NCBI RefSeq assembly: GCF_000003815.2
Contig: NC_049984.1
Span: 17,765,502-17,829,501 of the forward strand
Direction of reading: 5' to 3'
Origin: Branchiostoma floridae
Taxonomy: Eukaryota > Chordata > Leptocardii > Amphioxiformes > Branchiostomatidae
DNA: 64,000 bases
A program made the position numbers and the translations under genes. Position 1 is the stretch's first letter. Each line of letters opens with the position of its first letter. This document shows, one piece after another, positions 12,466-24,601 of the stretch. The notes under the pieces are model-generated. The model saw nothing but the letters and a program-made list of their open reading frames with translations. It searched no databases and was not told the DNA's origin.

Positions 12466-13083
12466 GTGTCTCAACCGCCATCCTTCGGACGCCATATCGA
12501 CCACAACAAAACACACAAAAGATAACAAAACGTAAAAAAATTCTACCAAATCGCCCGGCCAAGGCGAGGTTGCTAACGTATCGCAGCTTCAGTGAGATTT
12601 TACCCGTTTTAGCTCAGAAATGAACCGCCGGCAGAGTTATTGCAGCCTAGGCAACTGTGACGTTGGATTGATGTCAAGTCTGAAACTACATTAATTCTAC
12701 TATGTGACAAGCATGAGAGTGGATCTCTCTGTCACTGCACGTTCAGGTTCTGCTCTAATAGATACTAGAGAGGACATCCTCATCATCTCGAATTAGATTC
12801 CAGGCAATCTCAGGAGGCACTCCTGCTGATTAAGTGCGTTTTCGCCGGCTGTGCGTATCACAATCAAACCCACTATTTGATTTGATGTAACTTCGTATCC
12901 GCCTTCGAGGTTTCAGCCAAGTCTCCAAGCGTTCGGGAAACTATGAGAGAGACAGCGTCATTGTTAGATGTAGTTGAATGGCTTTGGAATCCCCCACGCC
13001 AACCTTACTATGCAATCATATGTACCTCACGCGTTTGCAAACGCAAGGCAACTGTATGTACAGTTGTAGTGACACACAGGGGT

Positions 13084-13391
13084 GGGTTCACACGTGCGTA
13101 TATATATTCTAGTCCGTATGAGGTCAGCATGGAAGTTTTAGCCTCTCCTAGGCTCCACATGTTATTAGAAAAATAGCAGATATTGGACAAATATGGACAG
13201 ATAACATACCAAACGAGATAGCTGGGTCGCAAAGCATACCCCTTGGCCAGCTATCTCGTTTGGCATGCTACCTGTCTGCATTTGTACAATATTTTACTAT
13301 TTTTCCAACGACCCATGGAGCCTGGAAGAGGCTAAAACTTGCGTACATACGGACCTCATACGGACTTGAATATATACGCACGTGTGAACCC
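13084..13391. mobile_element. Foldback element, 308 bp, near-complete hairpin
   Basis: The left arm begins GGGTTCACACGTGCGTATAT and includes TAGTCCGTATGAGGTC, GTTTTAGCCTC and CCAAACGAGATAGCTGG. The right arm is its reverse complement, ending ACGCACGTGTGAACCC. The centre is near 13236. Each arm is about 150 bp with scattered mismatches. Related TACG-rich sequence continues to about 13545. Open frames on both strands are mirror images of each other. Confidence 0.8.
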
Positions 13392-14267
13392 AAATTGATG
13401 TGTAGATCGAGTCCGTATAAGGCCCGTATTGACATTTTCGTACGTACAATACGCACTTCATACGCATTTCAATAGTTTTGCCAGTTTTAGATACGCTAGC
13501 TTTCGCACAGTACGGCCCAGTTCGCGTACCTAAAACTGACACATGAAAAATGCCAAAATGGAGCTTTTGTAAACGGACTTGATACTACTCTACACGCTTG
13601 TGTATGATGTGACGTATCATCTTAGCAAATGGTCTTCTTCAGGTCTCACTAGGGCTGTTAACACATTAAGAAATATCTATTTCTGGATTATTTACATGCG
13701 TTTGTTTCATATGAGAAATACTTATTGACAGGGGCTCTTCATCTAATTTAGAAGAGTCGATGCCCTAGTACAGGCACGATATTGAGATCGATGAGTGCGG
13801 TCAATCACCTATCGGACGGTGTTGTGTCCTCTAAAACTCACTTAACATGGGTTTTCTCTTTCCATCCTGGTGTAAATGGGTACGTGATCTCGATTGGGGT
13901 GGTAAAATTGCGTTAGAAAGAAGGGGGTGCTAGCAGTCTCCGCCCTCCAATACCGTGCTCTAAACTCAGTGAATTAACAATGCCTATGCGGCACCAGAAA
14001 GGATATGGCCTGTGCACTTTACGTTCAACTATTAACCAAGATGAAATAAACTACGTTATTACGAACATTACTCAATGATATGGGCGTTGTTGAGCACAGA
14101 CGATCGAAACTCAAACTCAGACTGTTGATCATTATATGAGTGATTTGTGCTACTAGTGAATGGATTTGACTTTGCTGTTAACTGAGCCATCCCAGTCGTA
14201 TTGAGTGTTGAACAGCTCTGATTGTCCGCACTGTTGGGTGGAAGAAAAATGACCTGTTAAACAACAT

Positions 14268-14600
14268 GGCCGAATGGCGTAGGTCCAATCTCTCAGAAGA
14301 TCCCTACATGATTGTGAAAATGAACGTCCTGTTCAAGAATGAACAGCACACAGTCTAATGACGTGGGCCTAATCTCTTGCAAGATTCCTGTATGATTGTG
14401 GAACGTTTCTTGAGGTTAAATTGCATATGTCCAAATGCGCCCAATCTGTCAGATCTCGAAGATCCCATACATGATTGTGGAAAGAAACGTGCTGTTGCTC
14501 GAGAATGAACATTCAGCCAAATAGCGTGGGTCTAATCTTTTGCAAGATTCCTATGTGATTGTGGGAGCAAACGTGATTTTGCTTGGAGAGTCCTAATCAG
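14268..14600. repeat. Degenerate tandem repeat, about 4 units of 75-90 bp
   Basis: The pattern AATGGCGTAGGTCCAATCTC..AAGATCC..ACATGATTGTG..AACGT..GTT..GAATGAACA recurs at about 14270, 14360, 14440 and 14510 with heavy divergence. No coding interpretation is supported. Confidence 0.6.
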
Positions 14601-14777
14601 ACACAACTGCACCAATGATAGCCTGAGCATTAGAGCATTCTGGACGTGAAGTGATGGGTGTTGAGCCAGTAATTGTTGATGCCCCCCCCCCCCCTGCTCT
14701 TTTTCTATTCTTGGCTTTGATTCATATGTGTCTGCTCTCAGCTTCGCGCACTTTCTCTCGCGGTGGTCCTTCCTAAT

Positions 14778-15327
14778 AGGGCCTTCACACTGAAACTGAA
14801 TCAGCAGGAATCAAGCAAAACCAACCGGTTTGCAAACTTTGAAGAATTTTCAAGGTTACTGCCACATTCTGACGGCAATTCCAAATGGACATAATACCTC
14901 CTCACACGAGAGGTGAAATGAGCAGGAATTCCTCTGAATGAAAATTCTTGTATATTCCTGGGTATTCGTAGTGCATTCTAGAAAATTCTCACTGCATTCC
15001 AGATATTTGTGTTCATTCTTGTGGTCGATCGGTTCTCGAGCTCTATCGAATGACATCAGAATGTTTCTAATAACGTTGGAATGCCTTACAAAGCGGTCGT
15101 ACTGCAGTTAGAATAGTTAGAATACACTTCGAATGCCGTTCGATATTTCTCCACCTCAAATGCACCTCGACTATGACAAAAACATTCGGAATGGCCACAG
15201 GAATAGGTACAAATATCTCGAATGCAGTGAGAATTTATAGAATACACCACGAACTCCCTGGAATATGCAAAGAATTTTATTTAGACGGCATTCTGGCTCA
15301 TTTCGATTCTCGTGTGAAGGGGCCTTT
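14778..15327. mobile_element. MITE family A, copy 2 (complete, 550 bp)
   Basis: Bounded by AGGGCCTTCACAC on the left and GTGTGAAGGGGCCTTT on the right. The interior shares CTGAATCAGCAGGAATCAAGC, the CTCACACGAG..AATGAGC block and its inverse with copy 1 at 1-560. A target duplication is not certain. Confidence 0.75.
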
Positions 15328-15800
15328 AACAATGCTATTTTCTCTTTGAAAAAAAGACGACTTGCGTCCGGAAATGAAGAGCTTCACCCGACCATGGCGC
15401 CACCGGGATGTTATTTATTGAGCAACCATGCTGTGTGCATGCAGCATAAATTCTTGGAAGTAGGCCTTCACAGGCTTTGATTGATGTCTTGTATTACGTA
15501 AACAAGGGACACAAGCGTGCCCACTCGAACTTGTTTCATAATCATAACATACGTAGGAGTATTGACCTAGAAACATTTGATAAAATCAGTTCTCCCCCGC
15601 CGTGCAATTCCATCTGGTTATACATATGGGTTGTATAATGTAAGGCTACCGCGCGTGCATTGGTTTAGAAAACAGCCTCCAGAAGTTTCTTTCCCCTCCT
15701 GCGATAGACAACACAACAAATTACCAAAAAAAAGGGAAAATGTGTAGCGTTGTGGGCTTGGTTGTAGCAATCGAAGTGAAACTAGTGAGATGGTCGTGAT
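15328..15800. other. Intergenic, nothing recognised
   Basis: No gene, RNA or clear repeat was seen in this stretch. Confidence 0.4.
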
Positions 15801-16185
15801 TAGAGGTGGGTACCGTTACAGAAAATTCAGGTCCAGGTACGGTCCAGGTCCAGAGGGTCAGGTCCGGACCTGACCCTGGACCTAGTTATTCGTAAAAACT
15901 TGTGAACGGCCCATTTCGCTGCAAAGGATTCTGTTTGGTGGAGTATCTAACGTCCACTGGCGTTTTGAAATCCTATCTCCATGTAAACAACATTAGCTAC
16001 CTCTGTTTTAAGCCAAGTTTGACTGTAGAAACTTGGTAAAATGACTATCAACTCGCCTCTACTTTCTTGGACCTGTAAGCCCCCAAAACACGCGTAAACG
16101 CCTGCCAGTATTATCTCTTCATTTTCTATTTGGTCCAAAATACGGTCTACTGATTTTTACGGTCCATTTGTTATTACCGGTATAA
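15801..16185. mobile_element. hAT-type MITE family C, copy 1 (degraded)
   Basis: Starts TAGAGGTGGGTACCGTTACA and carries the GAAAATTCAGGTCCAGGT..GGTCCAGGTCCAGAGG and CATTTCGCTGCAAAG segments of the complete copy at 32037-32352. The right end decays near ATTACCGGTATAAC. There is no coding sequence. Confidence 0.6.
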
Positions 16186-16566
16186 CAACAAAAACACACC
16201 CTAGTCTTGAGTGTACTTGTAGACGTGGCACTTGTGTGGTAGCCGTGTATAGTTGAAGTGATACTAGTCTACCGCTAGTCTTGCGCTACTTTCTATACTT
16301 CTTGAATACAGGAATAAAATTCTTGCGTTCTGTTGCTTCAGTTCAAAGTTTTGTTACAACGCTTTGGTCCCAATTATAACATCTTTGTTGTTTCTGTATA
16401 TTTTTAGCTCTCGTATTATATTTGGAGTCTGCAGAAGATTTACTTGCTGTAGGCCTACCAGGGAACCAGTCGCCAGAGTCTCCTCTGTGGGCAAACCCCA
16501 CGAGACGTCTGCGTCGTGACATCGGCGATCCTAAAGGTCACAGGGTAAAATAATGAGTCTTTCGTC

Positions 16567-16600
16567 ATTCATTGGTCCGTCGTTAAACAAATACTCAGAA
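16567..16600 (+). repeat. Short dispersed repeat (CATTCATTGGT.CGTCGTTAAACAAATACTCAG), copy 1
   Basis: A block of about 34 bp is repeated at 17759-17793 with one difference. TCGTTAAACAAATA resembles the 3' tails of tRNA-SINEs of marine invertebrates, so both may be SINE tails. Confidence 0.5.
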
Positions 16601-17758
16601 TCACAGAAAACGTTCTTAGAAAAAAAGCGACCACAAATTTATAGAAAAGCTTAACTCGTCTATTTTTGTTTGACATTCGGCAGCACTAAAACGGATGCAG
16701 ATTGGTCACGATTGAAGAAATTCCAGTTTGAGAAGTAATTCTAGTAGGATTCCTCCGGAATTCCTCATCTGGAGGACAATCAAGTCTTGTCCATGGAAAA
16801 AAATGACATTTCGTAAATCGATAATCGTTAGCTTCGCCGTGCGATGAATGTGCGCACATGTGATGAATCGAAAACTCCCTCACGTGTGGAGTAAACCATT
16901 CATCTTTCGGCGTGCATAGCATCTCTCCTTGGTGCTGAAACTCGTGGCGTAGAACTTTTTCTCTCTCTGATCGGAAGAACTAAACTAAAATGCACAATTA
17001 AAACTTGCATTGAACTTTTCTTAGAGTTGCTGGTCATAACGAGGTAGGCATGCACTTTTTACGTGATCCGATGAAAAATCAAGGAGAAAAAATCAAAACC
17101 GGTAAATACCATTCATATCATTCACTCATTAAAGGAGAATTACACTCCAAACATTATAATTCCTCATCAGAGAATAAATAGTTTGCTTGAATCAAGTTTG
17201 TTTGGTCAAATTTACAATAAGTTTAATCCTGACCACAGGGTGAACGAGTTGTTGAATTCCCCTCAGGACCCTTGTAATTGTGCACTGGTGGGGGAGGGGG
17301 GATGTGACTTCGACCATGGGAACGGGTACTGGTTGGTACTGGTATAAATTTCGATACTATGATGCTTTAGGATTATTTTTTAAGTAGGCCTAACGTGTGT
17401 GCACAAACGTCACCAGAATTGCCAGCGAACGCGTTGCAATTATTAGTTGTGGGTCATTCTGTACTAACTTGTCCATGTATAAAAGTAGCCTTTTTAAATA
17501 ACAGAATAGTCCATTAAAAAGTGGCAAAATCTCTGTATTCCATAGGTCTCTAGTCAAAGTTTTTGTGTACATTCCTAAATGTCTGATAGTTACTCAACTT
17601 CTGTCCTTAGCTTAGCGACCCTACCATTAGCACGAAATTTTGCCCGACGTCGGTCACACAAGCTGTTGGGCGCCGCCATTTTACGTCGACCTACTTTCAA
17701 CTTCTTATACTTGAGTGCCCAAATCTCTCTCTCCCAATATGAGATATTCTTTAAATCA

Positions 17759-17793
17759 GTCATTCATTGGTGCGTCGTTAAACAAATACTCAG
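17759..17793 (+). repeat. Short dispersed repeat, copy 2
   Basis: Partner of 16567-16600. Nothing else in its flanks aligns between the two. Confidence 0.5.
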
Positions 17794-17971
17794 TCATATT
17801 CATATTCTTTAAGCCTCTTTTGTATCTCCCTAATTGTGTGGTAGTCACACAATGATATGTCAAGCTTATCCAAAACACCGTTAGAGAGAAACTGTGACGG
17901 AAGTCGGCTATGTTGGCAAAATCATTTACGATGCAGTATATTAGAAGAGGGTCCGTATGGGGGTACTTGGA

Positions 17972-18012
17972 TCTATGTATGTATGTATGTTTGTATGTAT
18001 GTATGTATGTGC
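17972..18012. repeat. (ATGT)n microsatellite
   Basis: About ten ATGT units with one interruption (TTTG). Confidence 0.9.
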
Positions 18013-18029
18013 ATAGGCCAGGACTTGCC

Positions 18030-18503
18030 CTTCGCGTAGGGTAATACCGCCCCTTACGAGGTGATATACCCTTATTTGGCAGAGTACAAGACGGTGATGC
18101 GCCACGTCTCCCGTCCGGGTGAATGTTCCAACACGTCACTCACCATATGGCTGATACGAGACAGAGGTTCGCCAGGCCTCTATCCGGGTGAATCACCAAC
18201 TCCAGTCAGACAGAATGATTTGATCCATCACACACCGCACCATCGCACATGTGGGGGTTCTTTAACGTGCATGGGGTGTGACTCTCAGCTCCCCATACAC
18301 GGGACCTACATTTAACGTCCTATCCGAGGGACGGCCCTAACCGAAGCTAGGTACTCATTTTCACCTGAGTATAGTGAGGAAATTAAAGTGTAAGTGTAAA
18401 GTGCCTTTCCCAAGGGCACAAGATCGGTGACACGCAGTCGGATTCGAACCCGCAACCTCTCGGTCACGAGGCACAAATGCCGCCGCTGCGCCATGCGACC
18501 ACC
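18030..18503 (-). mobile_element. tRNA-derived SINE
   Basis: On the minus strand the element opens with GTGGTCGCATGGCGCAGCGG, holding a pol III A box (TGGCGCAGCGG, 18481-18491). A B box, GGTTCGAATCC (18440-18450), follows at tRNA-like spacing. The body has CCCTTGGGAAAGGCACTTTA and later GGGGAGCTGAGAGTCACACCCC. This promoter arrangement plus a long unrelated body is typical of tRNA SINEs. It is not a functional tRNA: the stems do not close and the body runs on for hundreds of bases. The 3' boundary is uncertain. Confidence 0.7.
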
Positions 18504-21500
18504 ACTTGGATTTAGAAAGAGGATTATTGTCGAAAAGAAAAATGAGGTAACTTTGCGAAAATTCGGGTGCATTTGTATCCCAAGATATATCATCTATCAT
18601 GACACTCGCTTTTGGGGGAGAATGCCCCCTTAAACGCGCATAAAATTGAGTGTTTATGGAAGTTGCAATAAAACCACTGCAGCGTCGATTTATTGCATTG
18701 CCCTGATGGTTAACTGATGATTTGTTTGACAAATTGTAATCTTCGTGAACGAAGATCAAACAAGAATAGATGCTTATCCCGTTGACAAGATGAAATCTTT
18801 ACTAGTACATGCTATGTGGGGCAATTTAGGGCAATTCAGAGTTCGTATAACGTTATAACGTGAACAGAGAACAAAATGTTTTCAGTGTCACAAGATGGGC
18901 GATGGCACCATGTCAGGAAATTCCTTGATCTCTTATTTTATTTTGCTTTGTGCCTACTCTCATTAAAATGCATACGACCCTGCTTTCCATATCTATGATA
19001 AAAACAGTCAATAGTCAGATTAAAAAAACCTTATTCAAAACATGGTATTCAAATATCTTTTCAGCTAGTGCAATTTTTGTCACCCTGGAAAACCGATCAC
19101 AACATTTTGGTGATATTCCCATGGTCTTCTTGTACTGTACTATTATTTTAGGTTACTAGTATTGAATATTGTATCGACAATGACTAAAATCAAAACACAC
19201 TGACAAAAAAAGTTCCCCTGTTAGTTCTTACTCTCGGTAGTTGAGGTTGTCCCAATCATGATGTTTATAACTTAGGGGGAGGAGGAGTTGTTTCAGTTTT
19301 ACTCATGTGTACCCCTAACCTTATAGTAGCCTTTGGAGGCCCCTTGAGTAAGTGGTTCGGTGCTTGGAAAATGTTCTATTGGCTTTCATTGAGCAAGAAA
19401 AAAAACGTTCACCGTCTATTGATGAATCACTTCCTATGGTATGTATAATGTAAATATTTCTGAACGGAAGAAGAAGTGTTTGATATGCGTTACACATTAT
19501 ACTCTGCACGACATTTCCCAGAACTCGTAAATGTCATTTCAGATATATGTGGGCGGCTTTTCGAAAGGGAGGTTATAGACTGATGGATGGAAGCAAACGA
19601 CGGCACACCATTTTCACGTTTCGTTAATCACATTAAAGAGACATCAAGGTTCTGAAATGAGTAACCGTGATACCTCGGAAGAGACGAACGTTAACATAAC
19701 CGGATTTTAACGAATAGAAAACCTGCTAGCGCACCAATTCTCTTCAAACGAATGAATCATGACTCTTAACAAGCTTCAAATGGCCCCAATCCTTTTAACT
19801 GAATACACTTTCATAATTGCGGAGCTAAGATAAGGTGTATCAAAACGAAACAAAGATCTTACGTGGCCATCTAGACCTAGGGTTGGTTGAACAGTGGACA
19901 GCTTTAGCACTTCTCCATATTCTCGTTTTGTCGCTACTGCAAAGAAGCTGAGGCCCACCAACTCTACTAGGGCACTGTCAAAGTAAAACGAAAACGAATG
20001 ACAAACAAAACTTCTAACAGTGAAAGCTACATTTGTAATTATATTTACAGCACCTATGGTGATTAGTCAGACGTAGCTACTACTGTCTGTCAAAATCTGC
20101 ATGCAGTAAATGAGAAAGCATCTATCCCTATTTTATCAATGGCCGCTCCCTCTCATTCCGAATGTATGGATTAACACTTCAGTACCTGTCCTCTTTCTTT
20201 CCTGTCTACAAGCAAGTGGAAATCCTTAGGTGCAAAGTACTTAAAACAACGAGCAGATTAAAATTTGACTGAGCATTTGGGTTTGGACTAATGCTTCTAG
20301 ACTTTCACATTTTATTCCTATGTGTCAGATATTTTGTGGGCAGGTTCTATATTACATAATGCATCATAATACCCCCAGTGAGAGTCTTCACGCTTCACTA
20401 AAAACTAAAACATTTCGGAATTCGAATTTTTTTCTATCTAAAAATTTTGTGGAAAAAATTTCGAAATTTTTGGAAACATTTCGAACTTCTTTTGAAAAAG
20501 TTCGAAATTTTCTTTTACCTACTAGGAAAAATTCGAAATTGTTCTTGCACCTACAAATGTTATCAACTAAAGCTCAGTGCTCTTCCCCAGACGTGGTAGA
20601 ATACACTAGAGGACGAACTGAAGATATAGACTAGGATGGATTCCAGGCTACTCCGCTATTCGTTGGGGAGTGGTCGGGGGCAACGTTGTGTGGTGATTAT
20701 GAATGTGCAGGGACTTAATTTGAGCTACAAAATCTAGAACAGTTCTGTTGGACCTCACGCTGTTTTTACCATAGTTAAAACCACACACAGAAAACTTCAG
20801 TACTCATTCCTATTTTGTGGCTAGCGTAATTGATTTTCGTTGAAAGGCTGCGCAACGCTGAACAATAAGATGTATATTAATAGTACATAGTTATCAAGGC
20901 AGCGTGTCTCAAGAGCTTCCGTGATTGCTACGTGCGTGACACCTCAGGAACAGTTTTTCCATTGTGATAGTCTATTGACTATTGAAGGGCCCACAGAGCA
21001 TCGCTTTTGTGTGTAACGCTTCCTTGATGCGTCAGAAATGCCACCTTCGAAACCAATTTTGGAGACCTGGAGTGTCTTGAAGGCAACAGTGACGCACTCA
21101 ACTTGCGTCTTGAAATGTTGATTTGACGCTTTGAGGTTGCTGTGCAATGCTGTGCACTAAATAGACTTTATCCAATGTATTTCAAATAGCTTCCATGGCG
21201 TTTCTTTTGCTCCGTTTATTTGTCACCGGGTCCCGGACTTATTTTAACTTCGAGATTTAAAAAATCAGGGCCCGGCCTTGCCCCAAAATAGCCCAGTAGT
21301 GATAGGGTGTCATGATCATCTAAGGGCCATACCCAAATGTGCAGAAAAAAAACGGCCCGTAAACTACTCGGAGAGTCCCATTTTTTCAAATTACTCAGGG
21401 CGCCTTTTTCATTTTTGAACACCACCAACCCCATTGACTGCATGCACTAAGCCGTGCATCCCGAGCGTGATGTTTTACCCTGTATGAAATAGATGTAGAT

Positions 21501-22149
21501 ATAATAAGTAGCGATATTATACCCATTACTGGACAATTTAGAGTCCTTCCGTCCTTATGAGTACGTGCAAACTATATATACTTATTTGGAGTGGGATGTA
21601 CAAGTGGACCGATGACGTCCAAGGCCAGCAAGATACTTTACGACAAGAGTTTCCTGTCAGGATCTGCGTTGTTTGGGGTTTCGCCACTACATTAGCTGCA
21701 GTTAGACGTCCCCGATTGGAACTGACCACTGACTAAGGATGATTCAAGGACACCATGTAAATCTATGGATTATATGGTGATATAAGGACACGTAACCTGT
21801 GAAAGCGGCTACTACTTCAGTAGATTCTCGCTTTCTTTCCAAACCAGTTTAGTACATAGTCAACCAACAAGCTTCAGTCCCTTGCCTGGAACTTAAAGAC
21901 CACTCATTCACGCTAGCCTTCTCCAGAGTCTAATCCTTACCTCCAGCAGATGTTGAGTAAAGTTTTCTGACCAACAGTCTTTCCTGCCAGATGGTCAGAA
22001 AACTTAACAATTGTCCACGCCAATGTCTACTTAGAGATCATCTCTGGGTCTGTTTTACTTGTTTATTTGCTAGCTTATATATACAGTTGAATGCCTTTCA
22101 ATCGACTGACAAACTCAGCTATCGGAATTTTTTTATCGAAAAGGCTAGC
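18504..22149. other. Intergenic, no gene recognised
   Basis: Unremarkable AT-rich DNA. A TTCGAA-rich patch lies at 20405-20545. A diverged copy of one arm of the large palindrome at 24602-25062 lies at about 20239-20340 (GAGCAGATTAAAAT, GGACTAATGCTT, TCAGATATTTTGTG). No exon with credible splice signals was seen. Confidence 0.45.
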
Positions 22150-22185
22150 ATCATTTGGCGAAGGTATGAGGCCGAAGAACTCTAG
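22150..22185 (+). mobile_element. 3' terminal fragment of the Helentron-like family
   Basis: TTGGCGAAGGTATGAGGCCG, then AAGAACTCTAG, matches the 3' ends of the two long elements in cdt1 intron 1 (GGCAAAGGTATG..GAACTCTAG at 55079-55108; CATGGAGGTATGAGGTCG..GAACTCTAG at 53595-53623). Confidence 0.55.
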
Positions 22186-22527
22186 TTTCCATCTGAGTCG
22201 GATGTGAACATTGGCGGAAGGATCAGCATTGGAGCCTGCTGGGATTCCAACTTGAACTCAAACCATTAGATTCTACGTCACCAGCCCAAACCACAAGACG
22301 TCCTTACCACCAGGTGTGGTGAAGTTTTCAGAGGATTGATGCATCTCACGGTGGCGCGTAACGTGGTGGTAAATGAGGAAGAACCAAGCGTAAATGCCGC
22401 CACAAAAACCCACCATATTTAGCTAACTGCAATGCAGTGCCCTCACGAAAGAGGTTTTGTGTGTACTATTTTGACATTTCAGTTAAGGTAATCCAAATCG
22501 AAGGCATTAACTTTTGACTTCAGAAAG

Positions 22528-22815
22528 TGAGTGAGTGTGTGAGTGAATGAGTGAGTGAGTGAGTGAGTGAGTGAGTGAGTGAGTGAGTGAGAGTGAGTGA
22601 GTGAGTGAGAGTGAGTGAGTGAGTGAGTGAGTGAGTGAGTGAGTGAGTGAGTGAGTGAGTGAGTGAGTGAGTGAGTGAGAGTGAGTGAGTGAGTGAGAGT
22701 GAGTGAGTGAGTGAGTGAGTGAGTGAGTGAGTGAGTGAGTGAGTGTGAGTGAGTGAGTGAGTGAGTGAGTGAGTGAGTGAGTGAGAGTGATAGTGAGTGA
22801 GTGAATGAGTGAATA
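22528..22815. repeat. (GAGT)n microsatellite, about 290 bp
   Basis: Long GAGT array with GAGAGT and GAGTGT interruptions. It generates two overlapping minus-strand open frames of LTHS repeats that I do not regard as genes. Confidence 0.97.
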
Positions 22816-23867
22816 ATGAAGTGGTGTTGAAACAAAGTGTAAGGCATCAGAAAACCTTTGACCCAAGTTTCATATATAAATGAAATCCTTATGAACTAAA
22901 TAACACTGTTGCGAACCTTACTTGTGGACTATGTTCGTAGTGCAGGCCTAAAAACCACTCTAATTTGTATGCAGCCTCAGTTGTCTAGATCTGGCCCGTC
23001 TAACAAAGCCATAAATCTTCTCAAACAAGTTATCAACGTTGCAACCCAAGATGGTGAATTGTGCCCACCAGGAGTCAAATAACGTCACGTCGCTGGCTGC
23101 TTACCAAGATGCAAACACTTTCTTTTTGCTTAGTGGTGCGATTTGAGTTTCTCTGAATGCCTTTACTGGTTATTTATGTTACCTGAGGGAACCCTCTGCC
23201 CTCGCTAGGGCACGTTTGTACTTGACCCCTCAGCTGGTATTGAATCATACAACTCCCCAACGCCATGTATAATTGGTGTTTTTCAGGCTTTCCCACATGC
23301 TTGTATGGTCAGAACATCGATCCAGAAGGAGCTATGTTTATGCCCGATGCAATAATGCAATGTCTTGGGTCTTACTGAAGTGAGACAGTTGACTTCAACT
23401 CACAGGACTTAGAATAAATCAACGTCAACAGACCAAAATTCTGATGGGAGGTTTTCACTGAGCGATTCAAGTCAGAGTATTACATTACTGAAAGCCTAAA
23501 GTCTGAAAATCTACCGTAGATTAGGGGTTTCACGCAATCCAGGGCTCAAAATATAATATGTGAGTTAGTGCAAGTAAATTTGGAGCTGGCAGTGCAGGTA
23601 TTTCCAATTTCTACCTGCGCCTGAAATCCCTGTCACATATTTCAGAACCTTCCTACGACTTTGCTTCCAAATACCTGGTACCCACAATCAAAGTTAACAC
23701 AATGTTGAAAATACATGTAGCTTGGCATCCATCCTATTCGAGCTCTATTTTAGTGCATTTGTTGGATCCAAGTAGAATATGACTTTCCCGAATTTGCATC
23801 GGATCATTCAAAATTTATAGTCAGTTGGCAAGGCTAACTCTCAATCACAGATGATCTCTCTTACAAC
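22816..23867. other. Intergenic with a GTGCAGGTA-type repeat fragment
   Basis: 23541-23640 starts AGGGCTCAAAATA and has GTGCAGGTATTTCCAATTTC followed by TACCTGC, resembling the element at 27176-27499. No gene is seen. Confidence 0.45.
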
Positions 23868-23869
23868 TA

Positions 23870-24449
23870 CGAGGGGCGTTCAATAAAAGTAATAACTCTG
23901 ACTCATTTCCCATAGCAGGAGATTAATGAAACTTGGCACAGTTATTAGTCTTTCTCTTCATAGGAACCACCCAGAGTTATGCATTTTTCCCATCGTTTGA
24001 TGCAGCTCTGGACACCGTTTTTGTAGGACACCCCAGGTTGGTCCTCCAACAGATGTCTCATCAATGGCACAAGAGGAACGACCAGGTCTGGGAGCTGTTT
24101 CCACAGACTTCCGGCCATGTTTGAATTCAGGATGCCAGCGTTTTACAAGGTCATATGATGGGGCATCATCACCATAAGTTTTTTCATTTCATCAAAAGTC
24201 TCCTTTGGTGTGAGTCCTTTTCGAATACAAAAACCGGATCACTGCGCGACACTCAACTGGCTCCATTTCACACCTGGTCCATTTCACACCTAACTCAGTT
24301 CAAACACCAGTAAATCAGAAACCACAATTAGTTCAGAGCTCTTTTTTGCAACATAAACTATAGAGATATAAATCATTACACATGCAAAATGTCATCTAGA
24401 TCAAACAACTGGAAGTGGGTCAGAGTTATGACTTATTGAACGCCCCTCG
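23870..24449 (-). mobile_element. Internally deleted mariner-family transposon
   Basis: The element begins CGAGGGGCGTTCAATAA, ends TTATTGAACGCCCCTCG and is flanked by TA on both sides (23868-23869, 24450-24451), as for Tc1/mariner. On the minus strand, decayed fragments of the transposase N-terminal DNA-binding region can be read (KGLTPKETFDEMKK, DAPSYDLVKRWHPEFKHGR, then ETAPRPGRSS). These are followed at once by the C-terminal end (TMGKMHNSGWFL-like). The catalytic DDD core is missing, so the copy is inactive. Confidence 0.8.
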
Positions 24450-24601
24450 TAACTCCCAACCATGGTCTGGAGAAGGTTGGTAGGCTATTGTTAGTTATGT
24501 GTGACCTACATCAGCACTGTATATTGGGTATACTTGTAAGTGGATTTTTGTCAAATTGGTGAACTGATTGTTACAATTTCCAAAATGGTGCTAGATACAG
24601 A

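Noticed and set aside
18430-18503. A functional tRNA gene
   Set aside because: A and B boxes are present but the cloverleaf does not close and a long SINE body follows.
22479-22866. Minus-strand proteins of LTHS repeats
   Set aside because: Pure translation of the GAGT microsatellite, open in two frames at once.
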